This document shows, piece after piece, positions 1-10,887 of a DNA stretch of 64,000 nt. A program made the position numbers and the translations under genes. Source of the stretch: Basidiobolus meristosporus CBS 931.73 (Eukaryota > Basidiobolomycota > Basidiobolomycetes > Basidiobolales > Basidiobolaceae); contig MCFE01000054.1 of the NCBI GenBank assembly GCA_002104905.1, forward strand, positions 1-64,000, given 5' to 3'. The notes beneath the pieces are model-generated. The model was given only the letters and a program-made list of their open reading frames with translations, had not been told where the DNA came from and did no database searches. Each line of letters begins with the position of its first letter. The stretch's first letter is position 1.

Positions 1-1
1 A

Positions 2-235
2 GTCTTGGACATGGACTATAATGTTGCCAAAAATGATAGAACTAAGGCCTTGTATCGCCGTGGCTCAGCACTTGTTTCCCTTAAGCGCGAGGAGGAGGCT
101 GTCAAAGATCTCTCAGAGGCATTGGAGTTGAGCCCAGAAGATTCAGCCATCAAGCGTGAATTGGCGGTTGCTAAGCAACGGGCACAAGTCAAGCGTGAGA
201 AACAGAAGAAGGCATTCGCCAAAATGTTTGCATAA
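2..235 (+). CDS. Cyclophilin-40 (Cpr6/Cyp40-type) C-terminal end, 5' truncated
   Basis: The reading frame is open from the window edge and ends at a TAA at 233-235, so only about 77 C-terminal residues are seen. They contain a tetratricopeptide helix pair (KALYRRGSALVSLKREEEA, then DLSEALELSPED) followed by a basic helical tail ending KKAFAKMFA. That TPR-plus-tail pattern is what closes Cyp40/Cpr6-type peptidyl-prolyl isomerases, whose TPR domain binds the C-terminus of Hsp90. The isomerase domain lies outside the window, so another TPR co-chaperone is possible. The first in-frame ATG inside the window is internal and not the start. Confidence 0.65.
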   Translation, partial: VLDMDYNVAKNDRTKALYRRGSALVSLKREEEAVKDLSEALELSPEDSAIKRELAVAKQRAQVKREKQKKAFAKMFA

Positions 236-2265
236 ATAGGATAACCTTTGGTAGCCTAAATTTTATGGTGTAATTTAGTAAATTTTACGTTGATAAAGTT
301 AATCAGCTCTGTGTTCCGGCAGATTCTTAAGTAATATGCAATTCAGAAGGAAAACCAGAAAAATGTTGCCTGCAAATCGATGTTTTGGCGCCCCGATTGT
401 AACACCAGCATAAGTAATAATCCTACATTGAACGCGCCCAGCTTTTAAGAAAAGCCAATATATCACTTGGTAGTGCAATTGTAAAAGAACCTATTTCCTG
501 TTATGCGATTGACAGGGGTTTTAATGGCCAGCCTTCTTCATGTCCTGCTTTATCAATCTCTACCCTTATTGAAAGTAAGGACAAATGAAATTGAACCTCA
601 ATGGTCAGTTTCGCACAATATCAAAATCCCGCAGATGATTGAGCTTTGGCAACCAAATGTCGGGGAGTTATGAGTTGACTCAGATGTAGCGTTGTAGCTT
701 GGCAGAATATCTCATTATAGGAACTTACTAAGCCTCAAGATATGAAGAACATTATACAGCAAGCTCGACCAATTGCCACCCTATATATTGTGTCGGCTTG
801 CTTGGGCCAATCGGGTTTGCAAGAATGCTTGGTGTCACAGAAGGTATTTCTCCCAAGGATTCGAACATCATCGAGGAATAATCAAGATCTTGTTTCGTAG
901 ATACTATGCACGTAATACAATCGCGTCATCTCCGCAGTTCTAAATAGAGTAAAGTACTTCAACGGCCAAAAGAAGCAGCCTTACCTTATTGAGCCGCCTA
1001 TTCATTAGCACCGTTATTTAGCCAGTTGCAACTTATGAATAAATGTTTAAACTCGCTCTATCTCGACTTGTTCATTGAGACCGGGCAATACGGCTTTTTC
1101 TCATTGCAAAGCCCGAGAACACAGGCCAATAATCTCGCTTACCAAGCAGCGAGGACACAGCATATCAAGCGGATCTTCAAAAGCCCGCCTCGAGGGTGCG
1201 CGTATTCTTGTGTCTGGCACGCGAGGTACACGGCCTAAGTTGGTGAGACACTCCGATTGAAATAGTATTAAGGATGGTGCATTGATAAGTGATAGTGGAT
1301 CAGAAATCTAGAATCTCCCACAGCAATAAGCAATTCCCGAAGTGGTTGTACAGGCTCCGTATACCCCACACTAGTGGATAGAGTGCTAATGAGGCGAATA
1401 GCGCCTTTATCTGATTCGGTTTTTCAGTACACTTCTCCGATATCTCAATCGTAGATGAGTCACCAGATCCACAGCAAGCAAGAGACGCATCATAGATAGG
1501 TTGAGGGTTTACATGGATAACTAGGAGTATGGTACAAGAATGGTGTTTCATTAGTGGTATATCTCATGATTCATAAGATTGCTCATCGGAGGTTTCGCGC
1601 CTGATTCCGGCGTAAACGTAGTTTGGGAACCACTTCTGGCCGCTTTGGTCATTGCGTCTGAGACGTGAATTTGCATCAATGCATTTGACAATAGACCGCC
1701 CGTGCTGCGGATTCAATTTAGGGGATGGGCAACTTGCCCTTTTCGTACCACACCTGTGACTTCAAGAATCCATTAAGTGCTAGATTTGGTTTTACTTCAT
1801 TCGATTGTAGACTTGTTGGATCAGCCAGTTGAATTACATTGGTACGGAATTATATAGCCAGTGGCATCGACAGAGGACCTGCGGGCGAGACAATGCTGTG
1901 GCTTGCAAGAGGTCCTACCGGAATTAGATCTTCTCCTGTGTAGACTGGTTATTTTTCGGTTGGTCCTTTGTGAATATTTCATTTATTTCCTCAAGACCAT
2001 ACACGCATCTGTTCCAAATGCTTGTCAGGGAAGCAGAAGACAATTTTTTCTATGAATCAAAAGTAATGTTTGGATGAAGGGAGAGGATGCTCATATTTTG
2101 ACTCATTAGTATAAAGAGGTGAAAAATCAAATTCGCCAATTCTGAAGTACAGTATGTACATGCTATAAACTGATGTAGTATAACGCAAAAAAGAGAGGGA
2201 GAAGCAATAGTGGCTGTTCAACAGCAGGTGTTAATAAATAATAACCCATGAAAGCAGTTAGTTTC
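236..2265. other. Intergenic, no gene recognised
   Basis: About 2 kb between the ends of a plus-strand gene and a minus-strand gene. Only short open frames occur, none with a recognisable motif. A minus-strand frame at 1300-1551 has a hydrophobic stretch (SLALYPLVWG) but no supporting neighbours. A multi-exon gene cannot be excluded. Confidence 0.5.
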
Positions 2266-3670
2266 TTAAGAATGTGGAATGTTTTGCTGCCGAAGGTAAT
2301 TATCGAACAAAAAGGAGAATCCAGTGTCCTCAAATTTGGTCAAAGAGCCTCGAGTGGGCTCAGGGCTGATATACAGATTCGTATCTCGGACAAAATTTGG
2401 CCGTTTGCCAGTCATTTGTACCTGCTCAATTCGCGAGTGTTGTGAGGCGAGATAAGGTGTTGGTAACTTGCCGTTTGAGCCTTGAGAGTCAACAATATCC
2501 ATGGGGTAGAAGTTGGTATCTCGTCGAAAATTAGGGCGAGGTTCGTTAAAGCCATAGTAAGGCAAAGGGGATGTGGACAGATGTGTAGAAGAATGTACTG
2601 GTTGACATTGATTATACGATGGTCTTGACGGAGATGAGAAAATCTCATCATCCAGGTCATGCTCAAAATCTGAATTATGGCCCGAGCTGGGTGATAGAGC
2701 TGAGTATCTATTTTCCACCTTGTCACCATTGCGGCATGCTTCTCCCGACCAAGAGCAAGTATCCTTTACTGCTGAGCTTGTGATTTTTCTCCTTTTGAGA
2801 TGCGAGTCTACCACCTCAGTGTCATCGTTCATCTCGGCATTTCTAATTCGATTAAGTAAGCATCTTGTATTTTGAGGATCTAATAATCACTTACCTTGGT
2901 CGATCTTTACGAATACGAATCCTAACCCCTTGATCTGAGAAAATTCTACTAAGGGCAGTGGACTCGGACATTCCGGGAAACAGCTTTGGCGAATATACGG
3001 TAAATACATCGGACACCACAGAGCAAATGTGAACGGCAGATTGACTAAATCGAATGAATGGGTAAGTTTCCAAACTCTGCAACTAGATGTTGGCCAGAAT
3101 ATTCAACGAACTTGACGATTTCATAGAGATTAAAGCGTAAACGAAATCTTCCTTCGAGTCTGACAGATATATCAGGAAATACAAAAAATCCGTTTTCTGA
3201 GAGGTGAATGGTCAGTAAGCGAACGATGTTGAGCACTTACATGCTTAACTTACCACTTTGGTCGATGTCTCTCAACTTGTATAAAGAGGATACTAAAGTT
3301 CCAGCAAGTCTGCGAGGTGGTAACTGTTCATAGCCACCGTCATGACCAGGGAGCAATGACACATATACCATGAAGTTTGGATTCTGTAGGTAGTCGTCAT
3401 CATAGGTTTCCCCACTGGTGCAAATTTGAACAATGGGCGGTGGATCTATTGGTCTACGGTCGACTTTCTCTTTAGAGCTGCACAACCGGGCCTGGCGCGG
3501 TTGTTGGCGCATCACAAGATGATAAGACCTAGTATGCAAGCTATGGTTAACGAGTGGTTTTGTATGATATGTGCAGTATTGCAGCTTTTCTTGTACCTAT
3601 TGGGACAGTAACCGAAATTCTCTGAGTTTTGAACAAACTTGAGGCTTTGAGTTGAGTGACCTTTCGTCAT
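2266..3670 (-). CDS. Velvet-domain regulator, paralogue 1
   Basis: Five in-phase exons: 3670-3597, 3528-3254, 3196-3112, 3044-2895 and 2842-2266, total 1161 nt, 386 aa. The velvet domain occupies about residues 26-195: [14 protein letters not shown], then [12 protein letters not shown], then [15 protein letters not shown], then [16 protein letters not shown], then [10 protein letters not shown]. Velvet proteins are fungal transcription factors with an NF-kB-like fold that couple development and secondary metabolism and act as homo- or heterodimers. The tail (195-386) is low complexity, has a basic KRRK patch, and carries two related NFxRDTNxY motifs and a terminal [16 protein letters not shown] block. 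The start at 3670 was chosen because it gives a 74-nt first exon identical in length and phase to that of the paralogue at 7840. The donor of intron 3 (gttcgt) is unusual. VosA/VelC-like is possible; the subfamily is not resolved. Confidence 0.88.
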
Positions 3671-6600
3671 TTGGGGAATAGCAATAGGCTAGGGATTAAA
3701 CGGAAATCTTTAAACAAAGGTCACACTTGACCAAGAATACAGTATATAGGTGATAAAATGCAAACAGAAACGGGGTTACCAAGCCCTATTTATATTAATT
3801 TTCGGATCATAAACTGACACTAGGGTAGATTTCAATTGTATTCTAGCAATATGTAGTATTTAACGAATAGAAACGATAGGTGGTGGTCTCGCAACCCAAT
3901 GCTATGATGACAAATATGGGAAGTGCTTGCATTAGATATAGATGTGTGAAGACATGGCATCAGGTTTGGCCGGAGGTGATTTCATTTAGCTTTTCAAGAC
4001 AACCTGTATGAGCAAACCTCGTCATAGAGTAGGCTATCAGCTAGCGGGATCACATTTTGGACCACGAACTTAAGGTAAAAGAACTGAAGCCTCATTCCTT
4101 CACTAGCTTCCAATTTCCTGACAAGAGATGTCTGGAAATTCCCCAACCATTGAGCACTCCAAGCAATTGTAATGGATGAAACTTACCAAACCAACCGCCA
4201 TTCCAATATTATCCGCAACCATGGATGCAAATGACACCAACTTGTCAGTTCAAGTTCTTGCCTGTTCATATTAATCCGGCCATATGAAGATATATAGATG
4301 CTATGTTTCGATTAGGTCTGAAATCAAAGCTTTAAACATCTCCACAGCCCGAAATTACGACAAACCATCTTGTGACCTGAGGTTTCTCCTTAATCCAGCT
4401 GGAGCAGGAAAAAATCTCCGAACTAAAGGAGAATCCCACTAGTGACACGCCACCAAAATTTGGCTCTTGTACTTCATCACTAGAGGGATTAGTCATCTGG
4501 ATTCAGGTTTTTGAAAACAGCCCATCTACTGGAAAAAAACTTTCGCATTGATGAATAATCAAGTCCCAATACTAGATTAGACGGAGGTCGGAGAATTTCC
4601 AACTCCTTGTCACCCCAAATACCCAGAACGGACGGTTCAAGTGAACACCTGACAAATCATTTAAGCTTTGACCCAGATCGATTGCGGAAAATCGGGCAAA
4701 ATTCGTCGAGTTGGTGTTTCTGGTGATGTAAATACATACACTGGACTAGTTCCAAATGGCTCAGCTGTTGCCGGTATCGTGAGCAATGCTCACCTAAGCC
4801 TGAGACCAATAGCTACATTTCTGTTGTCGGAACGTAATACACGGGGATGTCACTTGAATAGTCATGCTCTTGACGAAATCTTACTCATCTTCAGTAAGCC
4901 AAAGTTGATCTTCAGATCAAGAGAGTTTTAAATACAGATCTTGCTCACCATTGCAATCATTGGATACGTCTATGGCATGCCCTATATATTGGCTGTCCTG
5001 ATTTAATTATTATACCCATTTTAGGGAAAAAATCTCAGTTCTGAATATATAAAAGCTGATGTAAATTGTTCAACCTTATCGCTCGAATGACTAGGCTTTT
5101 AGTGAGACCTTATTAGCCAAACACCACCGCCAATGCGCTTATGCACAAATTATCGAGCTCCGGTTGGCCTTGGTTTTGAAACCCGACGTGGTATTATTTG
5201 CTCGATCGAGGCACACATCAGTCGACAAGCGCCTCCATTGGCTCACTAACTTCTCATTGATGTAAACTCGGATGTTATAAAATCGGAGCCCAATGCATGT
5301 TTAACAGTGGCCCATTAATCAGATAGGTGTGTACATCGATGTCATTGAGCTAGAGTCTGTTATATAACGGATTATAAAGGACGCTGATGTAGTTCTTGTA
5401 TAAGACTCGCCACATATAACGCATGTATATATATCTATCACCAAAAAGTCTTGGCATGTATATTGAATCTAGTCATCGTGTGCATCGTAAAACTCTGAAC
5501 ATCCCCATCAACAACACTTGAGTTACAACCATGATCATGTTGGGATTTTTCGCGAAAAATATCAAACCAGGTGGAGGTATATATATACTAAAACCCAGGT
5601 CTGAGCACGACATCTCACGCTCCGTATGTAAGCCGTAACATTTCTATTTTCAAATATTCACAGGCTTTCCACTTGCACTAGAGTAATGTTTGTAATAAAA
5701 GTACACCAATAACCAAAGCAATCGTTGAACAATATCGAAATATACACCACTAAAGTAAGGCCGTTGATTCCCGATTAATGCTTATCAAACTCGAGTCACT
5801 GGTCGATAAATTTATCCTAGTTACACCGGTGCATTACTTATTGTCCCAAAGGCAATGGCAATTTGCTAGTAACACATGGACTTTCTGATAAATCAACACA
5901 CTCCATAATCTCTGAACGTGAATGAACTGCATACGCTGATCATGTGCCAGCCAAATGGAGAATGCTAGTAAACCCTAGCTGCTATATGACTGTGTGTATG
6001 ATTTTGGAATACTATATTACACCTGACCTAGCCGACTTTCATTACTAAGGATAGAAAGTGTACTGAATTTGATAATCAATCTAGATTATCAAGAAATACT
6101 TCGGTACAAATTGATTTATTATGCATGTTTCGATATGGTCCGGATGTTTTATGTAAGCAGATAGTCTCCTGGTATTGGTTATTTGTTATCTGGGCCGTTG
6201 GTCATAAAGCAAAATATCCTGCTCATGAGAAGATGGAACAGTCATCCAAGGGTTTACTTCCCTTTGGTTTTCCCATGTGGGAACTCTTTCAGCAACAAGA
6301 ATGGTTGGTGGATACTTGAGTTTCCCTTGATATAACTTGGCTATACTTTGCCGTGCGGTGGCCCATTTAGTGTACTAACGAACCAACCCTCTGTAACAAG
6401 AACTCAGATTGGAAAGTGATGGTCCAATTGAAGAAGCGTAGCTATTTGTTGTACAAGCCTCGGAATGAGGAATTGAAAGTCCTAAATTCTAGGCACCAAT
6501 CAAGCAGAAACAACAAAAATCACCCCTCCAATGGATCCCAGGACTTTGGTACTCCCCTCTTCACCTCAAATGAAAATGAAAATAGTCTACTTTATGGTTG

Positions 6601-7839
6601 GCATATAGCCTAGATGGATTCAAAACCAGTAGACAGCAGATACGGTAAAATATCAGTGAGAAAAGTCGTCTTGAAACTCGAGTAATACGTGAAGTGCAGT
6701 GTAAATATATATGTAATACAGTAGCATGGGTTCATGGACATCAGTTAGAACACACCAATACAGTATGCAATGGAGACCTCCGGGATTTCTTGAAATGTTT
6801 GATATCATTCCGATTGAATCAATATATAATGCTGTTTCTCACGCTTCTCCCTTTCTTGATTTCGCTTGATTTGTATATTTGTTGGGCTATGATGTGTTTT
6901 TTGTTCAGTCGATGGGGTTCAATTATACTATTTCTGAACCCGCAGGAAAACACGTATTTTCGGCTCATATCTATTGAATAGATGCTCTACACTCATTCCT
7001 TAATGTACCTGGGGCTCACCTTCACGTACAGGATTTGTTGGTGTAATCTTGACAGTTGATGGGTATTGTGGATGTTACCCGTCCACCCCATTTGAATGCC
7101 CCTGTAAATCCAAACACGGTACATGCTGTATAGAGAAGATAAATCTCTAAAATGGGTTTCGTGTTTTTCGTAATACCAATGTGGAATTCTTCTTAGTGGG
7201 ATCGGTTTTCATGAAAAAACTAGGCGGAGCATAGTTCATATTGCAGTTCTGCAAGAACGGAATGGGCTATAAGATCTCGTTGAGAGTAGAATCATCGGTA
7301 CTCGCTCCCAAAAAGCAGCTCTAACCACCAGTGCATTCAAGCTGTTATTTATAACAGGGAAAATGCGGTGATATCGATGATGGGGTAGGTATCCAATGGC
7401 AGGAACCAAGATAACCTCCGTTTACCAAAATAAGTTTACATGCCTATTGCGTCCGTGTCACGCCCAAACCCCTGAGAATCGGGTTTTCTGTCAGTCAACA
7501 GATCATTTACTTTTACCAATGATTCCCATGAATTGGAGTGATGATCCCCAAACTTGACTAGTAGGTGATGTGATGGTGGCTGATTTCCCATCCTTCGGAC
7601 ACTGGTTGTTTCAATTATTGGTAAATAATTGAGTTTGTGTTGATTTGATGCATCCTCAAGCTTGACCAATGATGGGAATTTTTACTCACGGCAAAAGGTC
7701 TTAGCATCGCAGCTGGTTTTTAAATACGCTAGAACAGTTGGCTACTTTTTAGAAATTGCATGGCTCCGGCATCATTTAAATTCAGCGTTGATTTGGGCTG
7801 TGATCCGTAGCTTTCTAGTTTCATTTCAAGGACCCTCCT
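3671..7839. other. 4.2-kb gene-free spacer between two head-to-head velvet genes
   Basis: No open frame above about 95 codons and none with a recognisable domain. It separates the two divergent velvet starts (3670 minus, 7840 plus), so it must hold both promoters. Base composition is AT-rich and CpG dinucleotides are present at ordinary frequency, so it does not look like one of the CpG-free transposon relics further right. Could contain a non-coding RNA or a gene of tiny exons; nothing seen supports either. Confidence 0.5.
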
Positions 7840-9157
7840 ATGATTAATCCCGGTTGTATTCAACAGCCTCATTTCTTAAAGTCTTCACAATGCTTTCGCC
7901 CTGACGCTATACGGTGAGTGTTTTCAGTTGCTGACATCGTGATTTCGCTAGTCTAGATTTTCTTCTGCTTCTTTAGATCCGCACGCCTAATGGTTAGGCA
8001 GGAGCCTAAACATGCTCGCCTATGTAGCTCCAAGGAAAAAGTAGATAGGCGCCCTATTGATCCACCGCCAATTGTGCAAATAGAACCTGTGGATGGTGAT
8101 GAGTAGGAAGCTTCTAGAAATACTCCATCTCAACAACTGTTGATATTAAGGAACGGATTTTTAGAGATTTTTTCCAAAATCCAAATGTCCTATTATTTGT
8201 TAGTTTGATATTGCCAGACACAAACCAACCAAAGCCTTTGCATCCGAAATGTTTAACCGGAACAACGGTCTCCTCATTGTTCAAACTGAAAGATACAAAC
8301 AACTCTGGTATTTACATACTCTTCTCAGAGTCGTTAGGCCATTCTGATGAGCAGTCTCATATTATTTAGAGGGTGGTTTCTTTGTTTTTCCCGACATCTC
8401 CGTCCGCTTAGAAGGGTATTTTCGGCTTCGCTTTAGTCTTTATGAGATAGATGGGTTGGCTTAGGTGTATGGTATCATGGTCTGTGAGCTTTACTAAGGC
8501 GAATTTTCTCCCTTTCAAGTTCCAGTGTCAGCTATGCTTCGAGTACTGTATCTGATGTTTTTACGGTGTACCCACCCAAGCAATTTCCAGGGATGTCTGA
8601 ATCTACTTTGCTATCCCGGTATTTTGCCGAGCAGGGAGTACGAATAAGAATACGAAAAGAGAACAGAATTCGGACATCCTCGTAAATACATCAATATCTG
8701 TTTAGGATATACAGTATACTAAGTGGTAAATTGTAGGGATAGCAACACTACCACTCGATTCAAAAGAAGACCAGATTCTGAATCAACTCTGTGTCTTTCA
8801 CATGAAACTGTACACGCACAACACCCATACACTTCTGCAGAGACATTCACCGCTTCTATTACTCAGCATCATGTTGAAGTAAAGGCCCTATCACTTAACC
8901 AAGCAGGCATAAAAGTCGAACGCCCCCAAAACAAAGACTCAGGAACTGAGGTGGCCAAGCCAATGGTTGTGAATACTACAACTGAGTTTAACCCGTGCTT
9001 TCCGCATGATAGCAACTTTTATCCAACTCTGAATGCAACCGCAGCTCCGCCTAGGCAGGTTGGGGATGGGTTCTCCAAGCTGTTTGATATGTACCTACAA
9101 CAGTTGAATATACCATGCTCCAAACCAACTCAGCATATGCGTCCACCGGAATATTGA
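7840..9157 (+). CDS. Velvet-domain regulator, paralogue 2
   Basis: Six exons: 7840-7913, 7977-8102, 8165-8307, 8370-8454, 8520-8681 and 8737-9157; total 1011 nt, 336 aa, all in phase. Velvet motifs: [82 protein letters not shown]. Exon 1 (74 nt) and exon 4 (85 nt) match paralogue 1 exactly in length and phase. The extra intron 8103-8164 (62 nt, donor gtagga, acceptor tttttag) is needed because an in-frame TAG lies at 8104-8106; with it the protein aligns to paralogue 1 without a gap problem. If that intron is not used the gene is broken. The tail ends with [16 protein letters not shown], matching paralogue 1. Several donors (gtattt, gttggc) are weak. Confidence 0.78.
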
Positions 9158-10140
9158 GAACCTAGACTTCGAGGAAACGCTAAGTCTTTAGCACCCATGC
9201 TCCATGATCCTTTACTACATGCATCAGCTGTCCCTACACCGCCATATAGGAAAGTCATCATCAGCCAACATGTATTTTTGGATTCTAAACAAGCGTAGAC
9301 ATTTTTCAACGCTTATCTTGCTTACCTGACACATATATATGGTATGAAATTTTAAAGCGCTGATGACTATATTGTCGTTCGTCAATGATATCAATACATA
9401 AACGATAAATACTCTCGCCCAATATATAATGTTGATTGAGACGCTGGTCGTGTTATGTAAAGAATTGATGGATGTCATGCATTTGCTCAAGAACATAATG
9501 AACTATTTTGTGCCTGCTATTCAATACTTTCAAATGAGGTTCTTATTCAGGAGTGGAATGGTCAAGATATCCGACAAATAATAACCACATTTCATGTTGC
9601 AAATATGGTATTATGATATCAATTTAAATGGTCATAACCGCCCGGAAACTTACCTATAATAGTATATTGAGTTAGGCCTGAATGTTGACGCATCACGCAG
9701 CAGTTCCCTTGAAATTTTACCAGCAATGAGCCAGCAGCCCAACCTGGCAACTACAGCAAACTGGCATGCACAACAGTATACGGGTGTCTCTATCAAGTTG
9801 ATAAACATATATTTTCATGAGAAAATGTGTATGTCTTTTATGATTACTGGGCAAATATTGGAGAGTAGGTTTGAAGACTAGACCCTTATCATCAACAAAT
9901 CACTACGTAATGACAGTTTTGAAGGATGCTACTGTTTATCTCCATTCGATTGGCTGTAGCTATTCCTAGTATTAGGCTCATATAAACCTCTGGGTGATAT
10001 CTGACATTACGTAAACATACATAATTTCAACACCTGGCGGCATTACTACCTGATTGTTTGATCAACCTCAAAACAGGAAACGTCGCATGACCTGAAACCT
10101 TACCTCATTCGGCCAAAAAGGGGCACCTTTGAAGTAGGTC
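9158..10140. other. Intergenic, nothing recognised
   Basis: About 1 kb downstream of the second velvet gene and upstream of the peroxiredoxin promoter. Short random frames only. Confidence 0.5.
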
Positions 10141-10187
10141 GACGTCATCACAATCCATGAGCTTAGGGTGCGATCGCGACTATAAAA
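10141..10187 (+). promoter_or_regulatory. Peroxiredoxin promoter: CRE-like site and TATA box
   Basis: GACGTCA at 10141-10147 (context CGACGTCAT) is one base short of the palindromic CRE, the binding site of Atf/CREB bZIP factors that drive stress genes in fungi. TATAAAA at 10181-10187 lies 46 nt before the chosen ATG. Assignment as a working element is inference. Confidence 0.45.
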
Positions 10188-10232
10188 GCAAAAAATTGCT
10201 TGAAAGCGGTGCACCATAGGAATATCTTTATT

Positions 10233-10739
10233 ATGACTATTCAGCAAGGAGACCGAATCCCATACAGTGAGCACTTCACAATTTTACCTGATGAAGGATA
10301 CGACATCCACAACCTTGACGCGGAGTTTTTGTTCAAGGGAAAGAAAGTCATTCTCTTTGGCCTCCCTGGTGCATTTACAACTATATGTAGCAACAAACAC
10401 CTACCCGAGTATGCTACCCTTTATGATACATTTAAAAGCAAGGGAATTGATGCTATCTACTGTACTGCCGTGAATGATCCTTTTGTGATGCGTGCATGGT
10501 CACAGAACTATGACATCGAGAACAAGGTGGTAGTCATCTCAGATGGCGACGGCAGTTTCCATAAGAAGATAGGGCTGACCCAGACAATACCCGCGCTCGG
10601 CGAGCGATCATTACGTTACAGCATGTACGTTGATGATGGAGTGGTTCGTGTATTAAATATTGAGGAACCTGGACCATCAAGCTATAAGATATCGGGGCCT
10701 AATCACATGCTCAAGGATTTGGAGCAGCTGGGTATTTAA
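10233..10739 (+). CDS. Peroxiredoxin (Prx5/Ahp1/PMP20 family)
   Basis: 168 aa, no intron. Reduces hydrogen and organic peroxides through a peroxidatic cysteine. The active-site loop reads PGAFTTICSNKHLPEY, with Cys52 as the peroxidatic residue and the conserved Thr three residues before it; the usual family motif is PGAFTPxCS, so Pro is replaced by Thr here. The family block CxxVNDPFVMRAW is present as CTAVNDPFVMRAW (Cys77). Only two cysteines occur. The ATG at 10233 was chosen over an upstream in-frame TTG because family members start just before the PYSEHF-like segment. Convergent with the reductase gene, stops 148 nt apart. A CRE-like site and TATA box precede it. No C-terminal SKL-type peroxisomal signal: it ends QLGI. 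Confidence 0.9.
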   Translation: MTIQQGDRIPYSEHFTILPDEGYDIHNLDAEFLFKGKKVILFGLPGAFTTICSNKHLPEYATLYDTFKSKGIDAIYCTAVNDPFVMRAWSQNYDIENKVVVISDGDGSFHKKIGLTQTIPALGERSLRYSMYVDDGVVRVLNIEEPGPSSYKISGPNHMLKDLEQLGI

Positions 10740-10887
10740 TGCCGAGCGGCTGTTTTCTAAACCCTGCCCTAGTAGGGCGTATCTGTAAAGTAGCATGACT
10801 AGAATACTTTATTCATGATTATAAATATATGTGCAAATGTGCAATAAATGAATGATACAAAAGCTTCACTAAAATTAGTAAACGAGT

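Noticed and set aside
845-870. tRNA-like B box (minus-strand GTTCGAATCC)
   Set aside because: No A box or cloverleaf could be found at the right distance.
8089-8117. 29-nt mini-intron in velvet paralogue 2 (gtggat...ctag)
   Set aside because: Also restores the frame but is far shorter than every other intron here, and gives a poorer alignment than the 62-nt intron at 8103-8164.
8723-9157. Stand-alone 144-aa gene
   Set aside because: Its end matches the tail of the other velvet protein and a splice acceptor at 8736 joins it to the velvet exons in phase.
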